Part shown: positions 22,970 to 34,300 of the stretch, in pieces | Layout of the letters: each line of letters begins with the position of its first letter | Position numbering within the stretch: the first letter of the stretch is position 1 | DNA from: Sorghum bicolor | Taxonomy: Eukaryota; Streptophyta; Magnoliopsida; Poales; Poaceae | NCBI RefSeq assembly: GCF_000003195.3 | Contig: NC_012876.2 | Coordinates: 42,348,135-42,412,134, forward strand | Direction: 5' to 3' | Length of the DNA stretch: 64,000 nucleotides | Made by a program: the position numbers and the translations under genes | The notes under the pieces: model-generated | Database searches by the model: none | Told to the model about the DNA's origin: nothing | Seen by the model: the letters and a program-made list of their open reading frames with translations, nothing else

Positions 22970-24164
22970 TGTTGATATTTGGGAACACAATAAGGAATTA
23001 ATCCGCAAGTGCACGGATATCAGTGAGCACTTCACCCAGGATGTTATCCAGAGTATCGTATTTATATTTTTACCACTAGGAGAAAGAGTGCATCTGACTA
23101 AGCCGGTCTATTACTACTAACCTTTAGGCCACAAAGAATGTTTCTCGATGTGAGTGATGTGTAGAGAAGACTACAGCCATAATCTCGTTCTAACCTTGGT
23201 AAGGATAATCTACTGTTCTATTGGGGAGGCTCACAGAATCTAGACACCACAGAGGATGTTCAACCTGCACCTATAAACCCTATCGATCCTACTAACGGGA
23301 TATGGGCTACAAAGGTAACTCGGAAATGTCACGTTCCTCGCTACTACCATGGTCCAGCTAGTCAGGGGATATCTATGATTATCCTAGCCCAAACACCACG
23401 TCTACGCTAGAGATGATTACTCTAAACTCTACACGAAGAGATCAAAGTAAACTCATAAATCGAAGAACAATAAAACAAGAACTTACTAGTATTTATAAGT
23501 TGAAATACTGAAGAATCGTAGGAGCAAGCTTCGGGTTAGGAGAACTTGATCCCGCAGGTACAACCTCGGAGTAGACACCGACTGGTCGGGCTTCCTCCGA
23601 TCTACACCTCCACTCTATCTCTCTCAATCTAGTAGATCTAGTCTACTCTCACATTAGATGCTAATCCCTAAGTCTATTTAGAGGAAAGGTTATCCTTCGC
23701 GGGCACCTCTCAACCCTATGACGAACTTGTTCTCATCCAGGGGCCAGGGGGTCTGCTTATATAGTCCCCTCAGGTAAACGTGGGCCGTCGGATCAAACCG
23801 ACATTGATTGAACGGTTATCCTTGATCCTTTAGGTCGGTGGAGCGTGATCCGCGAAGTTGAACGTGATTGGGCACAACACTAGGGCGGGCGCCCTGACCC
23901 CGGGCCCGATCGCCTTCCCATTCGTTCCCGTGGCTTCTGGAGTCTTCTAGATGGAAGAAAATTGCGCGGTGCGTTAATATCTCTATGTAATCCCGACATG
24001 TGGGCCTTTCTTCTCTATTTCCTTATAACCCCCTGCAGAAACAGATAAACAACAAAACTCGTGGAATTCTGTCAGATCAAACCCTAATTCGAGGTGTTGT
24101 TTGTATATTGGTCCTTTCCCTTGTTTATTTGATAATTAAAATTGATACTTAAGAACCGTCAACA
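22970..24164 (-). repeat. Athila 5' LTR (right)
   Basis: 1,195 bp, same length and ends as the left copy, followed by TSD GTGCC. The TATA box is at about 23757-23765 and the GGGCGGGCGCCC motif near 23883. Confidence 0.9.
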
Positions 24165-24335
24165 GTGCCTAGTGATCATATCAACTAGAATTGTTGAATA
24201 GGTGGCTTGCAAACACCCCATTAGAGCTAGAACAAAAAGCTTCACTTTGTTAGTTACTAACCTCTTGCTCTAGTGAGTTTGTAGATTTTTAATTAGGCTA
24301 TTCACCCCCCTCTAGCCATATTAGAACCTTTCAAG

Positions 24336-24347
24336 TGGTATCAGAGC
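24336..24347 (+). other. primer binding site (initiator tRNA-Met) of the plus-strand Sirevirus
   Basis: TGGTATCAGAGC lies two bases after the LTR end at 24333. It is identical to the core of the PBS in the inverted Sirevirus at 8351. Confidence 0.9.
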
Positions 24348-24545
24348 CATGGTCACCGTTTTGAGAAGGCTTAAAAACCTCGGTGCTCAAATTATGGCTC
24401 AAATAGTGTTCAACCATGTTGGGGGCAAACCACCATTCTTTGATGGCACAAGTTCTTTTGACTATTGGAAGAGAGACATGAAAATGTACCTTGGATCAAT
24501 AAATGATAGAGTGTGGGAAGTGACAGAGAATGACTTTGTAATTCT

Positions 24546-25593
24546 TGTCGGTGTTTTTCCCCCGGGGGGTCACACCAACGAGTAAATTTGTATGCGTGCT
24601 CCCCTTTCTGGATGGTGATGCAAGAAGACACAGAGATTTATCCTGGTTCGGGCAAGAGAAGGCCCTACGTCCAGCGGGGGGAGAGAGTTTGTATTATCTT
24701 GCACCTAAGTGCTTGTACAGGGGCGAATACAAGCGTGGTACGAAGTGTGTAGCTCTACTACGTGTGTGTGTGTGTGTTCTTGTGTTGTGATCTCTCTCCC
24801 TTCTATTCATGAGTCTCTCCTTTTATAGCTCCAAGGAGAGACACAGGGTACATGCGTAGATGTTAGAGTAGGGATCGATAGCCACATGGAGCGCTGACCT
24901 ACTCGAGGCTTCCGTACGGCATGGCCTCGAGCCGTCCCATCTTGATAGCCTGGTGATGATTACGCGTGCTCCTGCGTGCTGCCCTGCCAACCGCCTTGTG
25001 CTGGTTCTAAGGTCGCATGCTCGTATGGTATGGTAGCGGATCCGGCGGGGTAGCTGTGGTGTTGTCAGTCGACGCCCAACTTGTCCCTGGGAAGGGACTT
25101 TGTTCGGTCGAGGGTCGGGCGCCGCGTAATATGCTGATATCTGGAGCGCTGACCTTGGGTGTCTCGAGGGGGTCCCGATTAGACGTTCCATCCTTGTTTC
25201 CTGCGTCCTGACACGCCCTGGGTCGTTCGGTGGGAAGGCTGCAAAAAGAACGATGGGACAGGAGCTTGTTCCCTATCACGCCTTCCGTGACCCGTGTGTT
25301 AGGTGGGAAGCGTCAGATGCATTTAATGCTCCCGCCCGCGTGCGCGCGTCAGGCGGCGGACAGTGTCCTGGCGCTCGACGCCTCTCGGTTCGCTCGAGCC
25401 CGCTTCCGTTTTCGATGGTAGTCGTCGCTCGAGCCCTGACCGATTCGCTCGACGCTATTTCCGTCTTCAAGGCTGCGACCGTCGATGGCGACGCATACGT
25501 AAGATTAAAGCGCCGAATTGAGGGTCCCAACCTTCGTACGGGCAATCTCATAATGCGCATCGCTGAGGGTACCCCTTACCGATACCCTCGACA
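24546..25593 (-). repeat. Tat 3' LTR (left)
   Basis: 1,048 bp. The minus-strand TATA box is at 24821-24828 (CTATAAAA). A short GT microsatellite lies near 24760-24778. Confidence 0.92.
24821..24828 (-). promoter_or_regulatory. TATA box of the Tat LTR
   Basis: The minus strand reads CTATAAAAGG. The same box is at about 38048-38055 in the 5' LTR and 52632-52639 in the solo LTR. Confidence 0.65.
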
Positions 25594-25637
25594 GTAGCCC
25601 CCGAGCCTCCATTTGAGCGCTAGCGCTCGAATGGAGG
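25594..25637 (-). other. polypurine tract and adjacent hairpin of the Tat element
   Basis: The minus strand reads CTCGGGGGCTAC flush with the 3' LTR (25594-25605), a plausible polypurine tract. Directly behind it lies a 32-base palindrome (25606-25637, arms of 15 bases around TA, one mismatch). Confidence 0.65.
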
Positions 25638-26380
25638 TTTTGATTTACGGTCGAATTTTCGTGGGGGCGCGCGAGCGACCCCGCGGGGGTAGCCCCCGAG
25701 CCCTCGGAGGAGTTTTTGACTCCTTCGAGGGTTATGTTATCTAATTCGCAGAAACGCTTTCGACACCAGTGGTGGAAGGTTCTGACTGGCTCGTTTTTGC
25801 CCGGGGGTTTCGACGTACTCTTGATGGAGCGAGCGTCTTCCATCCCAAATTGAGTTCCTAGTGGGTAGTCCAAGTGAGAACCTGTGCCCCTTTCGAGGGG
25901 GTCAGCTGTAGCCCGGAGGCGCCCTCATAAAGCAGGGTCGACGTGGTCGGGGATACCGGTCTCATTCGATAGAGACCGGCGGCTCGATGCCTCCCGTCGG
26001 GGGGATTCCTCTCGACTGTCTCGACCCTACCTTGAACATCGCCAGCGAGTCCTCGAGGCAGGCCTCGATCTTCGACCGCTCGCTGGGGATCCCTGACTCT
26101 GGCGCTCGAGATCGGCTGTCGAACCCTTTCGGCGGGCCAGCCATCGACCTCTCGAGACTTTTGTGGTTACGTCCCTTGGCTTACGAGGGGAGGAAGCGGC
26201 CGTGGCGGTTCGCCTTTCTGCCCGTTGGGCGCGCCTTTTTAGGCGGATGACGTTACGACACCATATCGGCGAGGAATTCGGAGAGTCCGGCCTGTGAGGA
26301 GAGAGAGAGGACTGTCAGGCGGCGCATTTATGGGGGGAGTTACCTTACTTCTCGGATCTGTCCGTTGGCGGACAGCTGCC
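25638..26380 (+). other. noncoding stretch upstream of the antisense gene
   Basis: It contains a second CTCGGGGGCTAC copy (minus strand) at 25689-25700 followed by another hairpin (about 25702-25733). Then comes GC-rich sequence with many TCGA words and no convincing frame. It would hold the upstream promoter region of the antisense gene. Confidence 0.5.
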
Positions 26381-26389
26381 TATAAATAC
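26381..26389 (+). promoter_or_regulatory. TATA box of the antisense gene
   Basis: TATAAATAC lies 132-140 bases upstream of the ATG at 26521. The following leader is rich in CT (CTCTCCCTTCC), as in many plant 5' UTRs. No ATG occurs between the box and 26521. Confidence 0.65.
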
Positions 26390-26520
26390 GTCATCGCGTC
26401 ACCGCCGTTCCTCTCCCTTCCGCCTTCTCGCTCTTGTTTCTTTGCTGCCTTTGCTTTCTCATCATCTCACGCGCACACGCCCCCTCGAGCCGTAGCGAAC
26501 CCACCGTCCCTTTAGCCGAG

Positions 26521-29500
26521 ATGCCTGTGAGACTCGTCGCCGCCGACGACTGGCGCCCGTCGTCGATGACGGAGCGCCGGCTGTTGGAACTTGAGAAGGA
26601 GGGACTGCTGCGCCGCCGCACCTCGCTGTCGTCGCCAGAGTGGATCGCGCCGCCGGCGAGCCACAGGGCGCCTCAGCCGCCCGAGGGCTACATGGTGACG
26701 TTCGCCAAGTTTCACCGCCACGGTCTGGGCGCGCCTCCAAGCCGCTTCATGCGAGCCCTCTGCTTCCATTATGGGGTGGAGCTCCAGCACTTCTCTCCGA
26801 ACGCCATCACCGTTGCGGCGGTCTTCGCCGCCGTGTGTGAGGGCTTCCTGGGGATGATGCCGCACTGGGAGCTGTGGCTCCACCTCTACAGGGGCGAGTT
26901 GTTTCACGCCTCCACCGGAACCACTGGCGTAAGGAAGCCCGTGTGGGCGGGTTGCCTTAACCTGGTGCAGAAGACGGGGAAGACGGACCGGCCGCGGGAG
27001 TACATCCCGGTAGGGTTGTCGACCAACCACGCCGGCTGGGACTCCCAATGGTTCTACCTGCGGAACGACGACAACCTCCTGCCTTCTTACTCGGGCCGTC
27101 TGATCTTGGAGCGTCCAGCGGACTGGACGTACGGCGTCGTCCAAGCTCATCAGCCTCGGCTCGACCCTCTCCTCGACGCCCTGAAGAAGCTTCGCCAGGA
27201 AGGTTTGACCGCCGCCCTCGTCCTCTCGGCCGTCCATCATCGAAGAGTTCTCCCTCTGATGTCACGACCGCTGAGGATGGACGAGATGGGCCCTGGCGTC
27301 TCGTCTCGGGACCTCGAGGCATGTCGGATGTCCAGCGAGCCTCCGGCGGACGATGAAGTCGCGGCCCGAGTCAGGGCCGCAATTGCCGGTGATTTTAAGC
27401 CGGAGCATGTCAACGGCTTCCCCATGAGACCTGACGCAGGCTCGATTGATCTGGTACGCTTTCTTCTTACGCGCATCCTCGATTCTGGGTTTCCCCTCTC
27501 CCCTCTCTTTTTTCTAAGTCTACCTTAGTTTTGGCAGGGTCGGATTGATGTCCGGTCCTCGAGGCCTCCGGTAAAGGAGGACGAGGTCGATCGCGACAAA
27601 CGGCGCCAATCCGCCGAAAAGGTGAAGTCTGCCAAGGACTCCGCAAAGAAGGGGGAGAAGAAGAAGAACCTCGACCGCCAAGCATTAGAGGCGCGTCGAG
27701 CCAAATCCAGGCAGAGGGGGGAGCCTGAGGAAGAATCCCCCAACGATGACGATGACGATGACGAGGGTAGCGACGACTCCGAGGGGATGGCGTCGCGCCT
27801 CGATCGGATCCTCGAGGGCCCGCCTCGAGGTGACGTCGACGCCCCCCGGACGGAAGCGCCGGAGGAGGGTCCGAGCGGATCTCGTCGTCCCCGGGCCGAC
27901 GTTCCTTCCGCGCTCAAGGCGGGCCAAGACGCACCGCGCCCTCCCCCGGCGCCCAGGGAGAGCGGTCCGGCTAGGTCCCAGGCGTCGGGGCCGCTAACTC
28001 GCGGTCGCGCCGCGGCCTCTGAGAAAGGAGACGCCGGCCGTAGGAGCGCGAGTCCCGGTGCCCGCCAGGCGGGGATCGACGTACCTAGGCCAGTTTCTAC
28101 CCTCGAGACGCCTAGCGCCCCGACGCGGGGTGGCTCGAGGCCCGCTGGTCGGGGTGGCGGAAGGCGAGCCATTCTGCCCGTGGGGTAAGCCCTTTTGTTG
28201 TTGCGGTCTTTGTCCTCCCATTCTTTCACCTTTCCTCACATGCTGACTTTTTCTCAGGCTGAAACGGACCCTCGAGCAGGCCCAACCATCGATGGCCAAG
28301 AGGCTCAGAACGGGTGCCGCCTCCACGGAACCGGGTTCGTAGTTAATTCCTGGGTGTCGCGATATTCTTACGTCGGTTATCATAACGTCTGACCCTTACC
28401 CTTTGTTTTGTAGGCTCGTCAAGCACCCAACCTCCAGCCGGCGTCGAGATTGCTTCACCTCGTCCCGCGCCTACTCCGCCGCCACCGACTCATGATGCGG
28501 CCCCCCAGACGCGAGCGTCAGAGGGAGCCCCCGAGCCCTCTCGATTGGGGGTCGAGGGGGAACCCATCACCATCAGCGATACGTCTGATGGCAACGAAGC
28601 GTCTGGGGGCGCTCGACCCATGGAGGAAGAAGCGTCGACTCCCAACGTCGCGGGACGGACTCCCTGGCCCGCGGGCCTTCGAGCCCTCAAGGCGCAAAGG
28701 AAGATGGTGGAGGAGGAGGGGCGGGAGCGCGAGGCGACGCAGCCGTCGCTGGAGCAGCAGCAGCAGCGACCCCAGCCGGAGGAGCAGCTGCAGCATCAGC
28801 AGGAGGAGCAGCAGCAGCAGCTGGGGCAGCAACAGCAGCTGGGGGGCCAAGAGGACGAGCCACTCGAGCCCCCGCCTCAAATTTTGGCCGAACCGGCGCC
28901 ATTGGCGTCGCAAGAGCCCGGCGATCAAGAGGGAAATTTGCCGGTGTACGGACCTCCCACCCCAGCGTGGCTCCTCCCGGGGGCGCCTGCCGCGATCCGG
29001 GCAGAGTCGGGGCGAGCGGACGGAGTGGTGGCGCTCGCCTGCATGATGCGCACCCCCACCGACCCCGAGTCCGAGATCAAGAGGACACTCTACGGCATGG
29101 ACGGGATCGCCCCAGGGTTCCTCCGGGAGCGTCGAGCATGGGAGGACCGCTTTCCCTCTGAGGAGGATGAGATCGGGTCGTCTGGGAGCAAGGACGGTAC
29201 GTGGAAGACGGTGGATGACGACGGGCGGTTCCCTTGCCTCGCCGACCTGTTCTTGCGCCACGGGGGTTCCCTCGAGACCGTCGAGAATTTTCTCCGCGGC
29301 GTCAAGGTGCGGGCTGATCGGGAAATGGAGAACTGGTGTCCCGATCGGATTCGTATCCGAGCTTCCACCGACCCGTCCGAGCCCAATATCTTCCTCGACG
29401 ACAAGAAGGAGGTCGAGAAGTGGGAGCATGTCGAGGAGCTCCGCCTTTGGATGAAACACGTGGTGGGGCTCCTATCGGACGTCATCAACAACGGGCTCGG

Positions 29501-30809
29501 GCCAGCTTATTTTGTAAGTGTTTCCCGAATTCCAATCTTTATGGTGCTTTCTGGTTTCTGTACTCTAATCCATCCGACCCCTGATTCGCAGGATATGAAA
29601 GAGACCTCTCGCATTAAATCCAGCTTCATACATGCCACGAGGGGCGGATGGGAGCAGCTTCCCCTCCTCAAGGATCAACTCCTCGAGTCGCAGGAAAAGC
29701 TGCTTAAGGCTTACAAAGATCTCATAGCACTCGAGGAGGAGAAGAAGGCGAGGGAGGCTGCTTTGGCCGAGGCCCAGGAGGTCTCGAAGAAGGCGGAGGA
29801 GGAGGCGATGCGGCTACGGGAGCGGGCTCTTACGGTCGAGGAAGCCGCGTCCAGAGCCCGGGAGGAGGCCCTGTCCTACAAGAGCGTCATTGCGGATCTG
29901 GACAAGGAGAAGGGCCTTCTCCAAACCGACCTGGACTCCCTCCGCGATACCTTCCAGAAGATGAAGGTGGCGTACGTGGACAATGAGGTCGCCAGGGGTG
30001 CCGCCGAGGACGCAAAGAAGAAAGCCCTCGAAGATCTCGAGATGGAGCGAGCTCGATCCCGCAGTCTCTCTGACGACGTCGAGCGTCTGAAGGGAGAACT
30101 GCTAGAGAAGAGTGGAGCCGTCGCTCAGGCTGGCAGGGTGATCGAAGATCTCCGCGTCGCCAATACTGAGCTGACGCGCTCCAACAGAGAGATCGAGCGT
30201 GCCAACACCAGATTGGTTGGCGAGAACACGGCTCTAGAGGAGAGCATCAAAGGTATGTTCCCTTTGTCGAATTTCCTTTTCGAGGTGTGCTTGAGTTTTT
30301 CCTAAAGCTTCTTTGTATTGGCATTTGTAGGGCTCAAGGACGAACTCCTGGCCGCCCAAGCCGAGGCTCGCAACGCCAAGGCTCAACTCGAGGCTGAGGT
30401 TGCTTTGAACCGTCGAGTGCGGACGGCGATAAGCGATCTCTCGACCTCTTGGGAGGTCGAGCCAATGGATGAGTCGAGGGAGGACGCCCGAGGCGACGCC
30501 CTGATCGACCAGTTGTGCTACATAGGCGCAACGCTGCGAGATCGGGTGCGGGATGCCCTCCACATCGGGGTGAAGCGGGCGATGGCGGTTGTCTGCTCGG
30601 GCTTCTCCTACGACATGGAGGTGGTGTCCCATGGCTTCGTCACCGACATCTCCAAGACCGACGCGGAGAACGAGGAGAGGCTCCATGCCTTGATCGACGA
30701 CGCGGAGGCTCCTGGGGAAAGGTTGGCCAAGCTCTTCGAGCCTGAGGTGCTCCCTCCTGAGGCTAGCTCGGGCGGAGGTGAGGGCGGTGAGGATCGTGCC
30801 ATTGACTGA
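26521..30809 (+). CDS. antisense spliced gene of the Tat element (aORF), 1,298 codons, six exons
   Basis: Exons: 26521-27453, 27538-28184, 28258-28334, 28414-29513, 29592-30252, 30331-30809; stop at 30807-30809. All five introns (73-84 bases) begin GT and end AG, and the phases join without a frameshift or stop. Residues ~50-260 (FAKFHRHGLGAPPSRFMRAL, then WDSQWFYLRND) resemble Pfam 'putative gypsy type transposon' (PF04195), despite its name not a transposase. Residues ~320-550 are charged and low-complexity with an acidic DDDDDD run. A glutamine-rich stretch lies near 615-645 and an unrecognised globular part near 680-915. A long coiled coil covers ~945-1160. Additional antisense ORFs are known in Tat elements; their function is not established. 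The ATG choice follows the TATA box, and the frame is also open upstream. Confidence 0.85.
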
Positions 30810-31333
30810 GGCCTGCGAGTCTGCTCAGGGCGCTTGAGGCCCCTTGTACGATACTTTATTAATTTTGCTGTTACATGATATAGTATCTTTTCGTAATTGT
30901 TAACTGCTTATTTGTCTTTCCGCTCGAGGTCCCTTTGTTTCTCTTTATTCCTACGTTTGTATCCCTTGCTCGATCCTTCGTCAGAAACAACTCGATTTCC
31001 GTAGCCCAGGGGCGTGGGAGTTTTCCGGCTCATTATCCCTCGGCCTTTGAGGGGCTCGAGGTGCCTTAGCTACTCGAACCGTGCGAGGTTTACCAAGCAA
31101 GAAAAGAAAATTTCTTGGCTTTTTCGACGCTTGGGGAGGGGTCGTCCCTCTGGTAGCCCCCGAGGGGGTGCGGACTATGATGGGTCATGGTCGGCATCCC
31201 CTTTTGACGTCGAGACTATAACTCGTAACTATTTTTGGTACAGAAAGAAGCCGCTCGAGGGAAAGACTTTATTTATTCATGCGTTCATTTACAAAGTCTT
31301 CGTACAAAATGTAGGATCGTAAGTCTAGGACTT
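30810..31333. other. gap between the convergent antisense gene and pol
   Basis: The 524 bases hold the 3' ends of both transcripts. A third copy of the CTCGGGGGCTAC tract (minus strand) is at 31153-31164. I see no exact AATAAA and no coding frame. Confidence 0.55.
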
Positions 31334-34300
31334 CTAGGGGTAGAATCGACGTAGCTGTTCGATGTTCCATGCGTTGGTGAAGACTACCCCCTTTTCGTCC
31401 GCCAATTTGTACGTTCCTGGCTTAAGGACCTCGGCCACCACATACGGGCCTTCCCAAGGTGGGGTCAGCTTGTGGCGTCCTTGGTTGCTTTGCCGGCGTC
31501 GTAGGACAAGGTCGCCTACGTTGAGGTCCCTCTTGCGCACGTGCTTGTCGTGGTAGCGTCGGAGTCTCTGCTGATATCTAGCAGAGTTGAGGAGGGCCAT
31601 GTCTCGAGCCTCCTCGAGTTGGTCGACCGCGTTTTCTTGAGTTTCTTTGTTCGATTGCTCGTTGTAAGCCTTGAGTCGAGGTGACCCATACTCGAGGTCT
31701 GTGGGGAGGACAGCCTCAGAGCCGTAGACCATGAAGAACGGGGTGTATTTGGTGGCCCTGCTTGGCGTTGTCCTTAGGCTCCATAGGACTGAGGAAAGCT
31801 CCTCGACCCATTTCTTGCCGAATTTCTTCAATCGATTGTAGATCCTTGGCTTGAGTCCTTGCAAAATCATGCCGTTGGCGCGCTCGACCTGGCCGTTAGT
31901 TCGAGGGTGGGCTACTGCGGACCAGTTCACACGGATGTGATGCTGACCGCAGAAATCCAAGAACTTTCTGCCAGTGAACTGGGTGCCGTTGTCGGTGATG
32001 ATGACATTGGGGATCCCAAACCGATGGATGACGTCGGAGAAGAAAAGGACGGCCTGTTCGGAGCGGATGTTGGTGATGGGTCGAGCCTCGATCCATTTGG
32101 AGAACTTGTCAATAGCCACCAGCAAATGGGTATACCCTCCTTTCGCCTTTTGTAGAGGTCCTACTAAATCGAGCCCCCACACCGCAAACGGCCAGGTGAT
32201 GGGGATCATCTGAAGAGCATGGGCGGGCAGGTGCGTCTGTTTGGCGTAGAATTGGCACCCATGACACGAGCGTACGAGCTCGATGGCATCCGCCACGGCC
32301 GTTGGCCAGTAAAAGCCTTGCCGAAAAGCGTTTCCTACAAGGGTCCGTGGGGCGGCGTGGTGGCCACAAGCCCCCGAGTGCAGGTCGTCGAGGAGTTTTC
32401 GGCCTTCCTCTACGGTGATGCAACGTTGTAAGACCCCCGTCGGGCTCCGTCGATATAGCTCGTTGTCTTCGCCATAGATCACATATGATTTGGCCCGTCG
32501 AGCAATACGACGAGCTTCTGTCCTGTCTTCTGGCAACTCACCGAGGATAAGGCAGTCGAGGAACGGTGTGCGCCAATCGAATGGTCGACCCGGTCGTCGT
32601 TCTATTTCCATCACCTCTTCCTCCATCAAGAGCGCATCGACAGCATTGGTTGGTTGGGCGATGGTGGTGTCGACGCCAGCCCCCGTGCCTAGGTCGACGG
32701 ATGGCTCGTGAAGATCCTTTGAGAATGCATCAGGCGGCACTGTGCCTCTGGTAGATGCAATCTTGGTGAGTTCGTCGGCTGCCTCGTTGTAGCGTCGAGC
32801 GACATGGACAAGCTCGAGGCCGTGGAATTTGTCTTCGAGTCGACGCACCTCCTTGCAGTATGCTTCCATTTTTGGGTCATGGCAACTCGAGGTTTTCATT
32901 ACCTGGTCGATGACGAGTTGGGAGTCGCCTCGGACGTCGAGGCGTCGGACTCCTAACTCGATAGCGATCTTGAGACCGTTGACGAGGGCCTCATATTCTG
33001 CGACATTGTTAGATGCGGCGAAATGAATCCTGATTATGTACCTCATGTGGATGCCCAAGGGTGAGATGAACAGTAGGCCGGCCCCGGCCCCAGTTTTCAT
33101 GAGTGACCCGTCGAAATACATTGTCCACAGCTCCGCCTGGACCTGAGTTGGGGGAAGCTGGGAGTCTGTCCATTCCGCGACGAAGTCTACCAGGGCTTGC
33201 GATTTGATGGCCTTTCGAGGTGCGTAAGTGAGAGTCTCGCTCATGAGCTCGACCGACCACTTAGCTATTCTTCCCGTGGCCTCCTTGCTCTGAATTATCT
33301 CGCCCAAGGGGAAAGAAGAGACCACCGTGATAGGATGACCAAGGAAGTAATGTTGCAGTTTGCGGCGGGCAAGGATTACGGCGTAGATCAGCTTCTGGAT
33401 TTGGGGGTAATGCGCCTTGGTCTCCGAAAGCACCTCGCTGACGAAATAGACTGGCCTTTGGACCGGCAGCGCGTGACCCTCCTCTTGTCTTTCGACCACC
33501 ACCGCCGCGCTGACGACCTGGGTCGTCGACGCGACGTAGAGGAGTAGCGGCTCCGCAGGTTGAGGTGGAACCAGGACTGGTGCTGAGGTCAGCGTCTTTT
33601 TCAGTTTTTCAAGTGCTTCCTCGGCCTCGGGGGTCCAAGAAAAGCGCTCGACCTTCTTTAGGAGTCGATATAACGGTAATGCCTTTTCTCCTAGCCTCGA
33701 GATGAAACGGCTCAGAGCCGCCAGGCACCCCGTGACTTTCTGTACACCCTTGACGTCTCGGATCGGCCCCATTCTCGTGATGGCCGAGACTTTCTCGGGG
33801 TTGGCCTCGATGCCGCGCTGCGAAACGATATAGCCTAGAAGCATGCCTCGAGGTACACCGAAGACGCACTTCTCGGGATTGAGCTTGATCTGGCTGATGC
33901 GTAGACAGCTAAAGGCGATCTCGAGGTCCTGGATCAGGTCTCCTCGTCGCTTTGACTTGACGACAATGTCGTCGACGTAGGCTTCGACCGTCGACCCTAT
34001 GTGTTTGCCGAAAACGTGGAGCATGCAACGTTGATACGTGGCTCCGGCGTTTCGAAGCCCGAATGGCATGGTCACGTAGCAATACATCCCAAAAGGCGTG
34101 ATGAAAGAGGTCGCGAGCTGGTCGGACTCCTTCATTTTTATTTGATGGTAACCGGAATATGCATCAAGGAAAGAAAGGGTTTCACATCCCGCGGTAGAAT
34201 CGACAATCTGATCAATGCGTGGTAATGGAAAGGGAACTTTTGGACATGCTTTATTTAAACTAGTATAATCGACACACATCCTCATTTTCCCATTCTTTTT

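Larger units (their letters stand above)
13660..24164 (-). mobile_element. Athila-lineage Ty3/gypsy element with a nested solo LTR
   Basis: Both LTRs are 1,195 bp (13660-14854 and 22970-24164), start TGTTGAT and end GTCAACA on the plus strand, and are flanked by GTGCC (13655-13659 and 24165-24169). The element reads on the minus strand: PBS for tRNA-Asp, gag-protease (22841 to 21104), RT-RNase H-integrase (19823 to 17162), an extra ORF (16780 to 16151). A solo LTR of the same family interrupts it at 19824-21103. The two LTRs differ at dozens of sites by eye, mostly transitions, so it is older than the Tat element nearby. Several stops make it non-autonomous. Confidence 0.92.
12023..24333 (+). 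repeat. Sirevirus LTR, split by the Athila element (about 1.8 kb without it)
   Basis: It starts at the polypurine tract (TCAAAGCCCTAG, a degraded TGAAAG end) and ends CCTTTCA at 24333 before the PBS. The Athila element lies at 13660-24164 with its TSD; removing it joins 13659 to 24170 and gives a continuous LTR. A TATA box is at 12953-12961 and GTCCGGTG-type motifs are at 12650-12900. Confidence 0.78.

Noticed and set aside
26462..29491. Minus-strand frames of 120-313 codons opposite the antisense gene
   Set aside because: They are shadows of GC-rich exons. They cross the introns of the plus-strand gene, have no domain and lack an upstream TATA box.
26521..30809. Interpretation as an ordinary host gene captured by chance
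   Set aside because: It lies at the position where Tat elements carry an antisense ORF and has a PF04195-like segment, so it belongs to the element. A host origin long ago cannot be excluded.
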